DNA of 64,000 nucleotides, from positions 2,767,501 through 2,831,500 of the forward strand of contig NC_134016.1 of the NCBI RefSeq assembly GCF_040712315.1, read 5' to 3'. The position numbers and the translations under genes are program-made. Shown one piece after another: positions 34,521 to 45,620 of this stretch. The notes beneath the pieces were generated by a model. The model made no database searches and was not told where the DNA came from. It worked only from the letters and a program-made list of their open reading frames with translations. This DNA is from Castanea sativa (taxonomy: Eukaryota; Streptophyta; Magnoliopsida; Fagales; Fagaceae). Position 1 is the stretch's first letter. Each line of letters starts with the position of its first letter.

Positions 34521-34679
34521 CAAAGCATTCCTAATTGTTATCAACTGCTTTATAAAAAAATAAAAAAAATAGGCACCAAAACAAAATTAAAAAATGATTT
34601 ATTATAAGATTTTCAAACTAGAGATTCAATTTATAAACTTTGGGCAAGGATACAGCAATTCAAGCTAGACTTACTGGTA

Positions 34680-37600
34680 TTAAAAATCATAATGATTGGT
34701 CCAACTGCCAGGACTAAATATTGGAATATGGGCAATCTTAGGCCACTCTACAGCATCTACGCCTCTCCATTCATCACATCTTTCCTCCAATTTGGGGCAC
34801 TCATAAATTTCTAGTTCTTCTAGTTTGATGAGGCGTCGCATGGCTTGCGTTGTGGGCAGATACATCATGTTCTTGCATTTGTAAATGCAGAGCTTTTGAA
34901 GAGAAGAAAGATCGCCCAACCAGTCGGGCAAAGAGATCATTTCACCAAATTCAGATATTTCTAGAATTTGAAGGGCAGTGAAGTATTTAATTTCCTCCGG
35001 GAGAGAGTTGAGACTATCCCATCCATACAAGTGTAAACTTTGAAGGGGGGCATGTGAGTGTAGGATGGAATTGAGACTTGGGAAAGAATTTAACTCCTTA
35101 CAAATGTCACCAATCCACAAACACTCCAAGCGGGTGAGGCAGTCTAATCCGTCTGGCACACACCTCAACTTTTGGCATTTGCTAATTCCTAAATGGGTAA
35201 GAGAATGCAATTCACGTATATCTGAAATTGATATCAAATTACTACAACCAGAAATTTTTAGTTCAGTAAGAGAAGGCAATTCTTTTAGATCTGGAATCGA
35301 TATCAAATTAGAACAATTGCAAATATCTAATAGGGTAAGAGAAGGCAGTTCTTTTAGATCTGGAATAGATATCAAATCAGAACAATTACAAATATCTAAT
35401 AGGGTAAGAGAAGGCAATTCTTTTAGATCTGGAATCGATATCAAATCAGAACAATTACAAATATCTAATCGGGTAAGAGAAGGCAATTCTTTTAGATCTG
35501 GAATCGATTTTAGATTAGGGCAACTGTCAATTTGTAAATAGGTAAGGGAATGCAAATTTCGTAGATCTGGAATTGATATCAGATGAGGGCAATTGCATAT
35601 AAACAAATTTTGGAGAGACATACACGATTGTAGCCCAATTGGTAAAACTTCATCACTACACGATATCTGCAAGTTCTGAAGAAAGGATGTGATACCTTGT
35701 ATACTTGGAAAGGACCTCAGATTAGGGCAATATACCTCAAACTTCTCAAGGCAATGAAGGTTGTGCAGTCCATTTGGCAATGTACCCAGTTTGTCACAGC
35801 CATATATAGAGAGTGATCGGAGAGAGGTGCAGGTGGGCCATAAATGCTCATGTGGCAAGATTGACTCCAAATCAGCACAAATTCTTATGGTCAAATCCAC
35901 GAGACTCCTATTTTTTTGCAAAAAATGCTCTGGCAGACAAGCAAGTTCTGAAACTTCCTCAATCTTGAGGGATGTGAGTGTGGTAAGCTCGCTTATAATA
36001 TTTTCAAATGCCAGACCTCTGATTTTGTAAATCTTTAATTCCTTAAGAAACGGAAAATGATGTGGAGCACTTGTTAGATTCATGCATTCCTGAAACTCCA
36101 GATACTCAAGGCGAGGAAATATCATTCCTAATTCTGCTGTTGGTTCCGTCACGTCATTCCATTCTACTAGATTATGCATGCCACACAAAACAAGTTCTTC
36201 CAAAGCTGGGAATAACACGGTGCTGCCACTGCCACCTCTACTATTACTTGATCCCTCACCATTAAAACTGCTGTAAAATTCAGTTCCTATGCATCTCACG
36301 TTATACATTCTATTTATTTCAAGAACTTTGAGACTGGGTAAATGTCCAAGTGTAGGAAGTTTTTCACACTTCCCACAGTTGCTTAAGCAAATCTCCAATA
36401 GATTATCAAAAAGTAACCAGCCACCCCTAATATTATCACTCCCCAATAGCCACGAAGGGAACCTCTCGCCTTCGAAATTTTCTATCTCTAAGCTTTTCAA
36501 ATTTGGGTGAGGCTGAAGGCCTTCCAGTATATCCTCATCATTGTTGTTGTCTTCCCCTCTATACAAACTCCAATAGAATCCCAATTTGTGTACTTTTGAT
36601 TTTACCGCTAAATTTGCAGTTTTGGCTTCTTCTTTATCTCTCACATGCTCTAGATTGTATATACATAATTCTTCTTTAAGTTGGCTTAAGCATCCCAGTT
36701 CTTCAATTCGATAACCAACATCTTGACCAATTGCAAAGAAAGGCAGTGTTTGAAGGCAAGTCAACTTCCCCATATTAATCGGCAATTGCTTTATGAAAAA
36801 ATGATCAATCTCAATATGTCTCAAGTTAATCAAGTTTTGTAAATCTTTTGGAAGCTCTTTGAGAAGATGACAATCCTTGATTACTAGAGTTTGCAAGTTG
36901 TAAAGCATGCTAACAGAAATGGGTATTACTTTGATGTTGGTGTCCTCGATGTGAAGAAGCCTTAAATGTCTCAACATACCGATGGACTCGGGCAGCTCTT
37001 TTATGCATGACCCAGATAACAATAGACTACGCACGCATTTAAACTCCAATAATTTGTCTCCAAGATCAACCCAATCCAAAAAAACTGTGCGTAATCTACC
37101 CATGCCATCTTCAGATAATGGGATTGTAGGTGTCGTATGGCCATCGGATATAAGAGATAAACGTCGAGTATGAGAGACATCAATGCCATCCCCCAAATTG
37201 CCCTCCAAATGCAAGGTTTCCCCTTTTGAAATTGAGAGCGCAAGATTGTGCACAAGATCATGCATCTTGCAGCTTCTAATATCACCATAAGAATCCCTTT
37301 CTAGATCTTGAAATAAGGAATTTCCCACTAAGAAATCAAAATACTTGTTACCAATATCCTCTATCACTGAAAAACTTCTTTCAGATGTTTGAAGGAACCC
37401 TTCAGCCATCCAGAGTTGAACTAGTAGTTTCTTTTCAATAATAAAATCCTTGGGAAAAATTGAACAATATGCAAAACATTGTTTTAGAGATGGTGTTGGA
37501 AGATGATCAAAGCTTAACTTTAATATTTGAAAAACTCCATTATTGTCCTCCATCGAATCCCAAGTCTTACTATTTTGAATCAATAACCATTCACTTTTAT

Positions 37601-38732
37601 CCTTTTTAAGGCGCATCATTCCTCCTAGAACTCTTGCAGCCAATGGATTCCCTCCACATCTTTTAGCAATCTTTCTTCCAATATCCTCCAAATCTGGAGT
37701 TACTGGAATTCTTTCATTTGCAAATGCCTTTTCCTTAAATATTAACCAACATTCATCTTCTGATAGTTTTTCCAATTGATGTATGAGACTTGTCTTCATG
37801 ATTTGTGCCACATTGTCCTTACGAGTAGTTACGAGAATATTATTTCCATTATTTTGATTAATTCCCAACAAACTACTCCTTAAACTATCCCATTTCTCAC
37901 GATCATCATCCCACACATCATCAAGTATGAGAAGATATCTTTTTCTCTGCAACTTCTTTTGAAGGTGTTGAAGTATAGCATTTTTATTTTCTAACCCACT
38001 ACAATTATGGTCAAGGGCTTCAAGAATCTCTCTTAAAATCCTTTTAACATCAAAATTTTCAGATACACATACCCAGATCTTTTCATCAAAATGTTTCTTT
38101 ACTAGTTTATCATTGTAAACTAGTTTTGCTATAGTTGTTTTTCCGAGACCTGCCATACCGACAATAGGAATGACAGAGATAACTTGTTGATTGTTTGCCC
38201 CAATCAACAAGTTGACAATTTTTAAGACATCATCTCTTCGTCCTACAACTTCTGAACCATCAATAAAAGAGTCTGTCTCCCTGTCCAGATCAGTCTGGGG
38301 GATTGGGTTCAAAGACGCTATAAGGCCAAGGAGAGGTATATCCTTCTTAATTTCATCCAACGATTGGTTGATGGTCTTTATTCTTTTTGCCATCTTGACA
38401 GGGAATACAACGGGATTGGAGGATGAAAAGAAGCTGCGTACCTGGTTTTGAGTCTCTACCTTTTGTCGAAGAATCTCGTAGTCATACTCATCAAGCACAT
38501 CGTCAGCTTCATAAGCTACATCTTTAAGCTGCCGTAGCCAGATCTTCACAGACTCATCATGTAGTTGTTTTTTCTCAGCATCATGCAACAAAGCTTGAAT
38601 CTTTGTTAATGAGACTTGAAGCTTTCCTATCTCCTCCTTGAAACCCCACACAGAACTGATATGCTCACTAGCTAGTGACATTGCATTGGCTATTACTCCA
38701 TCTACAACAACACTTAGGACTTGTTCAGCCAT
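34680..38732 (-). CDS. CC-NBS-LRR disease resistance protein (CNL, RGA-like)
   Basis: 1350 codons, single exon, intact. It is an intracellular immune receptor that senses pathogen effectors and, with bound ATP, triggers cell death. Residues 1-150 are an Rx-N coiled coil with the EDVID-like AYEADDVLDE (73-82). NB-ARC at about 160-500: P-loop GMAGLGKTT (192-200), RNBS-A IWVCVSENFDV (219-229), kinase-2 YLLILDDVWDDD (266-277), RNBS-B NNILVTTRKD (297-306), GNPLA (361-365), RNBS-D CFAYCSIFPKDF (419-430) and MHD (490-492). LRRs run from about 540 to 1330, including six near-identical 23-residue repeats. The end is KIAHIPIFSPGSW. The start at 38732 fits family N-termini (MAEQVLS). No motif is lost; the P-loop second glycine is alanine, a known variant. 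Function against any given pathogen is unknown. Confidence 0.97.
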   Translation of the reverse strand: MAEQVLSVVVDGVIANAMSLASEHISSVWGFKEEIGKLQVSLTKIQALLHDAEKKQLHDESVKIWLRQLKDVAYEADDVLDEYDYEILRQKVETQNQVRSFFSSSNPVVFPVKMAKRIKTINQSLDEIKKDIPLLGLIASLNPIPQTDLDRETDSFIDGSEVVGRRDDVLKIVNLLIGANNQQVISVIPIVGMAGLGKTTIAKLVYNDKLVKKHFDEKIWVCVSENFDVKRILREILEALDHNCSGLENKNAILQHLQKKLQRKRYLLILDDVWDDDREKWDSLRSSLLGINQNNGNNILVTTRKDNVAQIMKTSLIHQLEKLSEDECWLIFKEKAFANERIPVTPDLEDIGRKIAKRCGGNPLAARVLGGMMRLKKDKSEWLLIQNSKTWDSMEDNNGVFQILKLSFDHLPTPSLKQCFAYCSIFPKDFIIEKKLLVQLWMAEGFLQTSERSFSVIEDIGNKYFDFLVGNSLFQDLERDSYGDIRSCKMHDLVHNLALSISKGETLHLEGNLGDGIDVSHTRRLSLISDGHTTPTIPLSEDGMGRLRTVFLDWVDLGDKLLEFKCVRSLLLSGSCIKELPESIGMLRHLRLLHIEDTNIKVIPISVSMLYNLQTLVIKDCHLLKELPKDLQNLINLRHIEIDHFFIKQLPINMGKLTCLQTLPFFAIGQDVGYRIEELGCLSQLKEELCIYNLEHVRDKEEAKTANLAVKSKVHKLGFYWSLYRGEDNNNDEDILEGLQPHPNLKSLEIENFEGERFPSWLLGSDNIRGGWLLFDNLLEICLSNCGKCEKLPTLGHLPSLKVLEINRMYNVRCIGTEFYSSFNGEGSSNSRGGSGSTVLFPALEELVLCGMHNLVEWNDVTEPTAELGMIFPRLEYLEFQECMNLTSAPHHFPFLKELKIYKIRGLAFENIISELTTLTSLKIEEVSELACLPEHFLQKNRSLVDLTIRICADLESILPHEHLWPTCTSLRSLSIYGCDKLGTLPNGLHNLHCLEKFEVYCPNLRSFPSIQGITSFLQNLQISCSDEVLPIGLQSCMSLQNLFICNCPHLISIPDLRNLHSLTYLQIDSCPNLKSIPDLKELPSLTRLDICNCSDLISIPDLKELPSLTLLDICNCSDLISIPDLKELPSLTLLDICNCSNLISIPDLKELPSLTELKISGCSNLISISDIRELHSLTHLGISKCQKLRCVPDGLDCLTRLECLWIGDICKELNSFPSLNSILHSHAPLQSLHLYGWDSLNSLPEEIKYFTALQILEISEFGEMISLPDWLGDLSSLQKLCIYKCKNMMYLPTTQAMRRLIKLEELEIYECPKLEERCDEWRGVDAVEWPKIAHIPIFSPGSWTNHYDF
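35218..35631 (-). repeat. Six tandem 69-bp LRR units within the CNL
   Basis: The block 'agatctggaat' (or a close variant) recurs at 35218, 35287, 35356, 35425, 35494 and 35563, exactly 69 bp apart. Each encodes one 23-residue LRR of the form SIPDLKELPSLTLLDICNCSDLI (shown here only as its repeat type), at protein residues about 1035-1172. The middle units differ by only a few bases, which points to recent unequal crossing-over or gene conversion. Confidence 0.95.
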
Positions 38733-39345
38733 ATTTTCCTGGTTGCTCGGTACAAGAGAAAGTGGTATGAAGAGGTTTGCAAAGTATAGAGTATGTTTCT
38801 GTGAGAAATAGACGACTTGGTGGGGCTAGATAAACATCTATATGACAATAATTTCTTTCTTAACTTTTGCTATAGTGATTATTAATTTTTGCTCTTCAAA
38901 TATTAATTTGTCTTCACATTATTTGTGTCAACTGGCTAATGCAATATCTGATTAATATGTCTTCAAATATTGTCGTAAAATTTAAGTTCCATTTTAAATT
39001 TTGATGACTTGACTAGTATTTACTTTTTAAATTAATGAAGCAACCACAGTATGGCCATGTATTGACTAATATTTTCTATAGAATTGTTCATATGAAAAGT
39101 GAATTTTTTTTTAAAAATAATTACAACATGCTACTAATTTCGTAGCTTGAACCCTTTTCCCCTAAACCACTTTATAAATGAAAATGTGTCAATTCAGTTA
39201 CAAAGCTTTTGGCATGAAAAGTGAAGTTTGGAGGGCATTTCCATGTCTTTTCCTTTTTCTCTCTCCTAATCGTTCTTTCTTTACTTCAAAATGATTAGGA
39301 CCAATATTTCTCAACTGATAGAACAAGCAGGCCCACAACTCACCG
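38733..39345 (-). promoter_or_regulatory. CNL 5' flank, with a conserved block at 39055-39310
   Basis: Sequence directly upstream of the CNL start. The distal block ('gaattgttcat(g/a)tgaaaag', 'tttggaggg', 'ccatgt(c/g)ttttcctt') recurs at 17634-17790 and 40900-41050. No decisive TATA box was found. 'catatagatgtttatc' at about 38845-38830 (minus strand) is a weak candidate. The block marks where other CNL copies once began. Confidence 0.5.
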
Positions 39346-40784
39346 AAAGAAGCTTGGATTACTAAATATTTTAAGAAAATAAAATTTCAAAATTTTTTTT
39401 AAGACCCCAGGTCTTTAAGAAGATCAACCATGTTTCTTTTATTCCTAGTAAAGAGGTTTTTTTTTAAAAAAAAAAATAACAAAACAAGTCCATTTTTTTT
39501 TCTGCTTTGTTTCCCTCCTTGTAATTTATACAAGTCCACAATTTGGTTCCCAAATCTATATTGGTATCAATTTAGTCCTTTAGTTTAAATTAAACAATTT
39601 CAACATTATAGTTTCACATTCTTTTCAGTTTGATCATTTGTAACATTATGGAGGATTCATTTAAACAATGTGTTATAATCTTAAGTGAAGCGTCTGGTTT
39701 GAGTGGATTGTGAACTTTCCTAATTGATTGCTTATGGTTTCCTGGTATTGATTTTTGCAGGCATGGATGAAATCTTTAACCTCAAAGCAGAGAAATTTTG
39801 TCAGTTTTCTACATGTCATAGAGGACTTCTGCAATTCATTTTTCCCTTTTTGAGAGTCCAGGGTGTATGTTTTATACATGTGTCAAGTGGCCATTAAAGT
39901 ATTTTTTACCAATATCAGTAGTGGGTCCTATGTGTAAGTAATGAAATCCAACCACAAATTAACAAATATGCAAGTTGTGGTGAATGTTTGTCCATGAAAG
40001 AAATAGTTGTTTATTCATAGGGCAGCTTCAATCACTCTAATTTGGGCTTCAATCCTAGCCCTTTCTAGTTTCTTAAAGTAAAATTCATAATCATCAATAA
40101 CTAAATAAATAAAAAAAGTGGTTCACGGATGACATGCACATACTTCTTCTTGCTTAATGCAGCCACATCTCAATAGCATATGACAAAGTGCTTCTTGCAT
40201 GTAACTCTCAAAGCAAGATTTTTTTTTTTTTTTTTTTTTTTGACAAACAAAGCAAATGAGGAGCGTTCAAAATATGTAACATTAATGCACTGAATTCAAA
40301 AACAATATTGTGAATTTTACTTTTGGATGATTTTGGTTGGTTTTTTTATTTATTTTTTATATATAATTATAAGCAAAGAGGTGTCCAATAGGTGAATTAT
40401 CATGATATTCACATGGGTTGCATAGCAGTATCTCGGCTCATAAAGGAACCTCAAGTGGCAGGCATCTTAAATAGGTTCTTGAAGTGGCTCGAAAGGGTAT
40501 ACATGTTTGAAAAAGAATACTTGGTCTTCATTAGAAAATTGATGACTTAAGAGATTATTTGAAACATTTTTCCACCTTATGCTTTGAAATGAATAATGAA
40601 TATTTAAGAACCCAATTAAATAAATCGGATATGTCTCAGACAACTAAAAATCATGGATTATTGAAGATGATATCATAAATGGATATTCTTTGAAATTAGG
40701 TTCGTCTTGTTACTTTGTTTCGTAGAAAGTTACTTCCAGGTAGAAAATTATTTCAGTCAAAGCCTTCTTCTTACTTTCTTACTT
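39346..40784. other. AT-rich spacer
   Basis: Long T and A runs (for example 40219-40240) and non-coding DNA. 40680-40784 begins to resemble 29510-29640 and 13850-13930 ('gaaagttacttcc(a)ggtagaa'). Confidence 0.55.
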
Positions 40785-41070
40785 TTTTTGTCTTTGCTGT
40801 GAAAAATGAATTGCTTTGATTGTGGCGCATACACTCTTTTCTAAAAAGCTATCACCACGAAGCATGTTCAAATCTTTCATATCTATAAAAGCAAACATAT
40901 ATAGACTAATAATATATTTTCCTTGGAATTGTTCATGTGAAAAGGGAAGTTTCCATGTCTTTTCCTTTTTCTTTTCTCTCTCCAAATGCTGCTGTTTTTT
41001 ACTCGAAAATTACTAAAAGTTAGAACAAGTAGGACCAACTCTTGCATATAATGGAGATGAGTTTCTTTCT
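40785..41070. repeat. Third copy of the CNL 5' flank
   Basis: 40900-41050 matches 17634-17790 and 39055-39310, including 'gttcatgtgaaaagggaagttt' type text and 'tctctccaaatgctgct'. No CNL coding sequence follows on its downstream (left) side; the sequence joins another part of the duplicated segment. This is a deletion or partial-duplication scar. Confidence 0.65.
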
Positions 41071-41459
41071 GTTTCTAAAGTAGGAGGTCCACCACTAGCC
41101 GAAAGACTCCAATTATTAGAAGTCGTAGGACAACTACCACCACATAATTTTAAAAAAAAAAAAAAAAAAAGTAGGACCAACATATGGCCTAAGAAGATGG
41201 ATTTTGGACTGGATCTGGACGTGTCATTTTCATCCCCTTCTAGAAAGATACATAGAGATGAAAACAGGTCCAATCCAATTACAAAACCCAGCCCACTAGA
41301 CTAAATTATAGGCCATTCTATTCAACTCACTTTTTACAATTGATAATGTCCAAAAATTTATGACAAAAGGGACGAAATATCATCTAAGATCCCAGCCCTC
41401 TCAAAATCTTGGGTTTGGGTTACGGCATAGGTTGCAGCACCCTTTAATGTCTAAATCTA

Positions 41460-42810
41460 GTAAGCAAGGCTATGATATCATGATCATAAATGATTATCAA
41501 TTATATTCTTTAAGGAAATGACAACCATTCATCACTCTTCAAATCAAACATCTAACACCTCCTTCCATCACAAAATAGACAACCAAATTTTCATTTTTCC
41601 AAGTTGGAGTAGCTCTTTCTAATCCTCATTTCTAAAATCCAACTTATCTTATGAGTGCTAATGATCTACATGACTTAATAAACATCAAAACTAAGCCCCA
41701 TCTACCAATGTCCTCTTTGATGTACTAATGTAGAGAATTGCATGAAAGGAGATAACCCAATCATTGATATGGGGCAAAAAAAGAAAGTTGAATAATAACA
41801 GTAAAATAACAAGTCATCCTTTAAAGTACCATTGTTTCCACGGATGAAGGCATTATCATACTTATTTTTCAACTGCCCAGTGACGTATTCTTCTGTTTGC
41901 TCCATTGCTATATTCATATACCCATCTAGACATGCAAGGATACCTACACATGAACATTTAAAGGCATTATAATAGCCTATGAGTGCATGTTTTCATGGTG
42001 CATGCAGATTGTAGAACTAAACAAAGTAGGGCACACCAACCATCACTAGAAGTTTGATTTGACCCATTAGCAGTATATTCTATCATTCAATAGATTTTTT
42101 TTTTTTTTTTTTTTTGGAGAAGCAAAAGTGGGGTTAGACACAAATCAATAAATAAAATTTAATTACTTATCACCGCCATATAAACCTAGCCTCCCCATTG
42201 ATGCAGGAATATATAGCGTAACATGGATGATGATGACATGGCAAGGTCACAAGGCACGAGTAATTGACATGGCACAAGGCCAGCCAAGTCAAATGGCTGA
42301 ATTTCAAGTGTCATGTCACGTCACAAGCCAAGCCAAGCCCCGTGCCACTTCAATATGCCATGTCATCATCATCCATGTTATGTATACTCCTGCATCAACC
42401 CCCCACTCCCAGGCTTTTTCCCCCCCTTTCTTCCCCTTCCAATAACCCAATTTCATTTGCCTACCATGGAGATCTTAAAGAGAGGTACCATATACCAAAA
42501 GACTAGCCAAAATTTTCCTCTTACAAATTTGTGGATATCTGATAAACAATCTTTAAATAATGTACCTAATAAAATCAATAATCAATATATTGTATATATT
42601 TGATAAACAATAAGGACCAAGTTATGCAGTATATATAGGGGAAGGACACCTCCTCTATATGTAAACTATGTGATAGAAGGTAATTGTGCCAATAGTGGGG
42701 AAATCAATAAATTTAAAATTAATCATGCATTCAAAGCTGTAAAAATTCAAAATAATTACAGCTTGCAAAATGAAGGAGATACTAGTCAAAGCCTAAGAAG
42801 AAGTACTTAG
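41460..42810. repeat. Segmental duplication copy H
   Basis: It matches 14100-15200 in order: 'tcaaatcaaacat', 'tgacttaat(a)aac', 'cttctgtttgctccattgctat', 'gcatgttttcatgg', then 'aattgtgcca' and 'aaaatgaagga'. It is interrupted by a 201-bp MITE. Confidence 0.75.
42198..42398. mobile_element. Palindromic MITE, 201 bp
   Basis: Inverted ends of about 45 bp: TTGATGCAGGAATATATAGC onward, against the inverse ending at 42398 (TTGATGCAGGAGTATACATA). Both arms include an ATGGATGATGATGACATGGCA-type block. The flanks 'cctcccca' / 'ccccccac' could be an imperfect 8-bp target duplication. No coding capacity; the plus-strand frames across it are artefacts. Confidence 0.85.
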
Positions 42811-42848
42811 AAAAAGGTAGCAATTTCTTAATTTCCAAAGAAAAGAAG

Positions 42849-43217
42849 GTGAGCTCAGAGAGAGAACAATTGAAATATTGTAACAAAGATGGTCATTATA
42901 ACTATATAAGAAAAATAAAACATAAAACACCTCTCTCGAATGAGAAAAGCGACCAAAGTCTTTCATTTTTATGTAGAAAAATATATAATATTGAATGGCA
43001 AGTCCGTATTAAAAAAGGAAAAAAAAAGAAGAAGAAGAGAATTCCTATAGAATTGGAGTTATCAAGAATCCCTCAATGGGAAGAATGTTTGATAAGAGAC
43101 AAATTACAATTTCATAAAGAACTAGCCACACATGCACAAACAGAGATTAGAAACACTACTTCACAAATAAGAAATAGGGAGACTGACCTCGATAATCTAC
43201 TCCAGGGGTTTTCGTAG
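42849..43217 (+). CDS. Unrecognised small ORF in an insertion
   Basis: 122 codons with a run of lysines (KKGKKKKKKRIPIELELS) and a hydrophilic helical-looking tail (RDKLQFHKELATHAQTE). The surrounding 42815-43320 is absent from the matching duplicated segments, so it arrived separately. I cannot name the protein. The start is uncertain. It may be a fragment of a mobile element or chance. Confidence 0.25.
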   Translation: MSSEREQLKYCNKDGHYNYIRKIKHKTPLSNEKSDQSLSFLCRKIYNIEWQVRIKKGKKKKKKRIPIELELSRIPQWEECLIRDKLQFHKELATHAQTEIRNTTSQIRNRETDLDNLLQGFS

Positions 43218-43679
43218 TTGCTAATCCTTTCTCTCCACCTCTAATCATTTTGCCTATCTAAAATCTGATCTCTCTCTCCCTGATGATAGAACAATAACAT
43301 AGCAAAATTTAAATTAACTAATTATTAATAAACTTCACAAATAAACTCCAATTGGTCAAAGCAATATTACCTCATAAAAGGTTAACAAAATATGATGTAC
43401 TAAAATAAATAGACTAGCCATCAAACAAGACTAAGAATTTACTCCAACTTAGTTTTAAAACTCCAACTAAACAACTTCTCTTCGAGAGGCATGCAAAACC
43501 TAGACCAAAGTCCGAGTACAACTTTATTCTCTGCTCAGCATGCCAATATATAGTATACTAATAGTTATAATTGATTTGCAGCGCAAGATGTTTCACTCAC
43601 TTAATGTCAATAATATAATTGACTACAAACGTTGAAGTCTTCACTCTATATACAACATTCTTTAACACTATGCATGTGA

Positions 43680-45620
43680 AAATGGATGAGATGAGAGTAA
43701 GAGGCTATTAATTTTGATTTTCCATAAATTTTTCCCTATATACGACATTCTTTAACACCTATAAACATTTTAACTTGCTTCCACTTTTTTTTTTAAATTT
43801 TTTATGGATAGCTTGCTTCTAATTTGAATGAGGGAGTAAAGAAAAGAAGAAGAGAGAATCACGAATCACGACAAACATCTGGGCATTAAGTTAGCTTGGC
43901 CCCTATAGCATGGAAGTTACAAGTTGCCTAACAGGAAAGCTTCTCTCTCAATCTCATTGTTTGATAAAGAATATTCAACCACTAAAATAAGTACATTGTA
44001 CACTTCTCAAGCAATTAAATATGAATCTATGTTTCAAATTCTTTAAATTTACAATTGTTACAAAGAAAGTAACTTCTTGATATAAGATAAATGAAGACTT
44101 GTTTTGAAAATGACTTGTTTTGACTAATGGGCATAAAAAAAATCTTTTCTACTAGATATTTTACGGAGGCCTATTTAACCATCAGAAATAGCCATCACTA
44201 TTGAAGTGGTGATTACTAATGGTTAACCATCAACTAACTTTAGGTTTGAAGACAGTTTGAGGGAAAGTAGTCAAAAGCTACTCAGATTCACCTATAATAA
44301 AACAATCTCAAATCATTCTTCCCATGCCTTGAATGTAAAACCAAATGTGATTTCTAAAACCATTTTCCCTAAACCAAAAAGGGCTTCCATCTTCTCACAA
44401 AAAATTCACAGCAAGCTAAGCACTGGCAGCCAACCAATCATTATGCTTTTCTTGGTTCAAGTAAAATTTGAGTTAAATTAAGTACAATGCAAAGCAGTTT
44501 TCTGGAAACAAAAACCATCTCAAAACAAATTCAAACTAGTCGAACAACAGCAGAAACAAAAGATGCCTCTAAAAGTTATGCATCAAGCCTCAATGTATAA
44601 ATTTATCTATTAAGAAGGAGTCATCGATAACGGAAGCATTGATACTTATTTTTTGTGTGTAACCAAATGATAGTAGGTTTATCCAAAATAAAAATAGAAA
44701 AACAAAAAAGACAATCACAAATGGAACACAAAATTTTACGTGGTTTGGCCATAGGCTTACATCCATGGGCGGCAGGTTTATGAAAAATAGAAATAGAAAA
44801 ACAAAAAAGACAATCACAAAAGAAACTCAAAGATTTACGTGGTTTGGCCATAGGCTTACATCCATGGGCGGCGTCAAGGAGAAAGTTTCAATAACAAAAT
44901 AGGTAGATTAAAAAGTTAGAACAAAGGCAATATCACAAACCCAAACCCCAAAACTCCCAAAGAGGGCTCTCACCATAAGCATGTGACAAGAGAAACCTAA
45001 AATTTCTCTCAAACAAAGCACAGCTTGAACTCTATTTTTTGACACACAATAGTCAACAAGACCGCATATATAATATTTTAGGTTTGCCGCATGAACCAAT
45101 AATGTCAGCTAATCTTTGTGTGGAGTACAAGTGACATGGTGCACACTATCTAAAACCAAGTACACAGCCACATTGCTTAAACCATATCAAGCCACCAACT
45201 CAACAATCATAATCATCATCATTGATTATACTGTTAAATCAATGATGCCATTCATCACAATAGCAATAAGACATCTCTCTTCAAATCAAACATTTGATAG
45301 CTCATGCCATTGGAGATCATTTCCAAAATCCACATTGTCTTACATTAAAAGCATGACTGTAGATGATCTACATGACTTATACTAATGTAGAGAACTGCAT
45401 CAAAAGAGATTATGCTAATCATGGCCTGTCCAGTAAAGTATAGTATGGGCCAAAAAAATAAAGTTGAATAATAATAATAATAAAATAACAAACCAACCTT
45501 TAAATTAACATTGTTTTGCAACTGAAAACGTCACCATACTTTTTTTTTATTACCATTTTTAAATCATTCTTCTTTTTGCTCCATCGCTATATTCATATAC
45601 CCATCCATACATACAAGAAT
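43680..45620. repeat. Segmental duplication copy F
   Basis: It matches 13430-14480 in order ('cccctatagcatgga', 'tgcctaacaggaaagc', 'agaaagtaacttc', 'aaccaagtacacagccacattgc', 'ttcatatacccatcc'). It is interrupted by a block at 44300-45110 that carries a tandem repeat. Non-coding. Confidence 0.8.
44672..44870. repeat. Two tandem 99-bp units
   Basis: 'tacgtggtttggccatagg' occurs at 44737 and 44836, preceded each time by 'agaaaaacaaaaaagacaat'. Two near-identical units, period 99. Non-coding. Confidence 0.9.

Noticed and set aside
35065..35541. 158-codon plus-strand frame with 23-residue repeats
   Set aside because: It is the mirror frame of the 69-bp LRR repeats of the minus-strand CNL; any open repeat of a multiple of three stays open on both strands.
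35218..35631. Regular repeats as a CRISPR array
   Set aside because: The units are contiguous and coding, without unique spacers; CRISPR is not expected in a plant nucleus.
42227..42603. Three overlapping plus-strand frames
   Set aside because: They read through a palindromic MITE and have no protein-family features.
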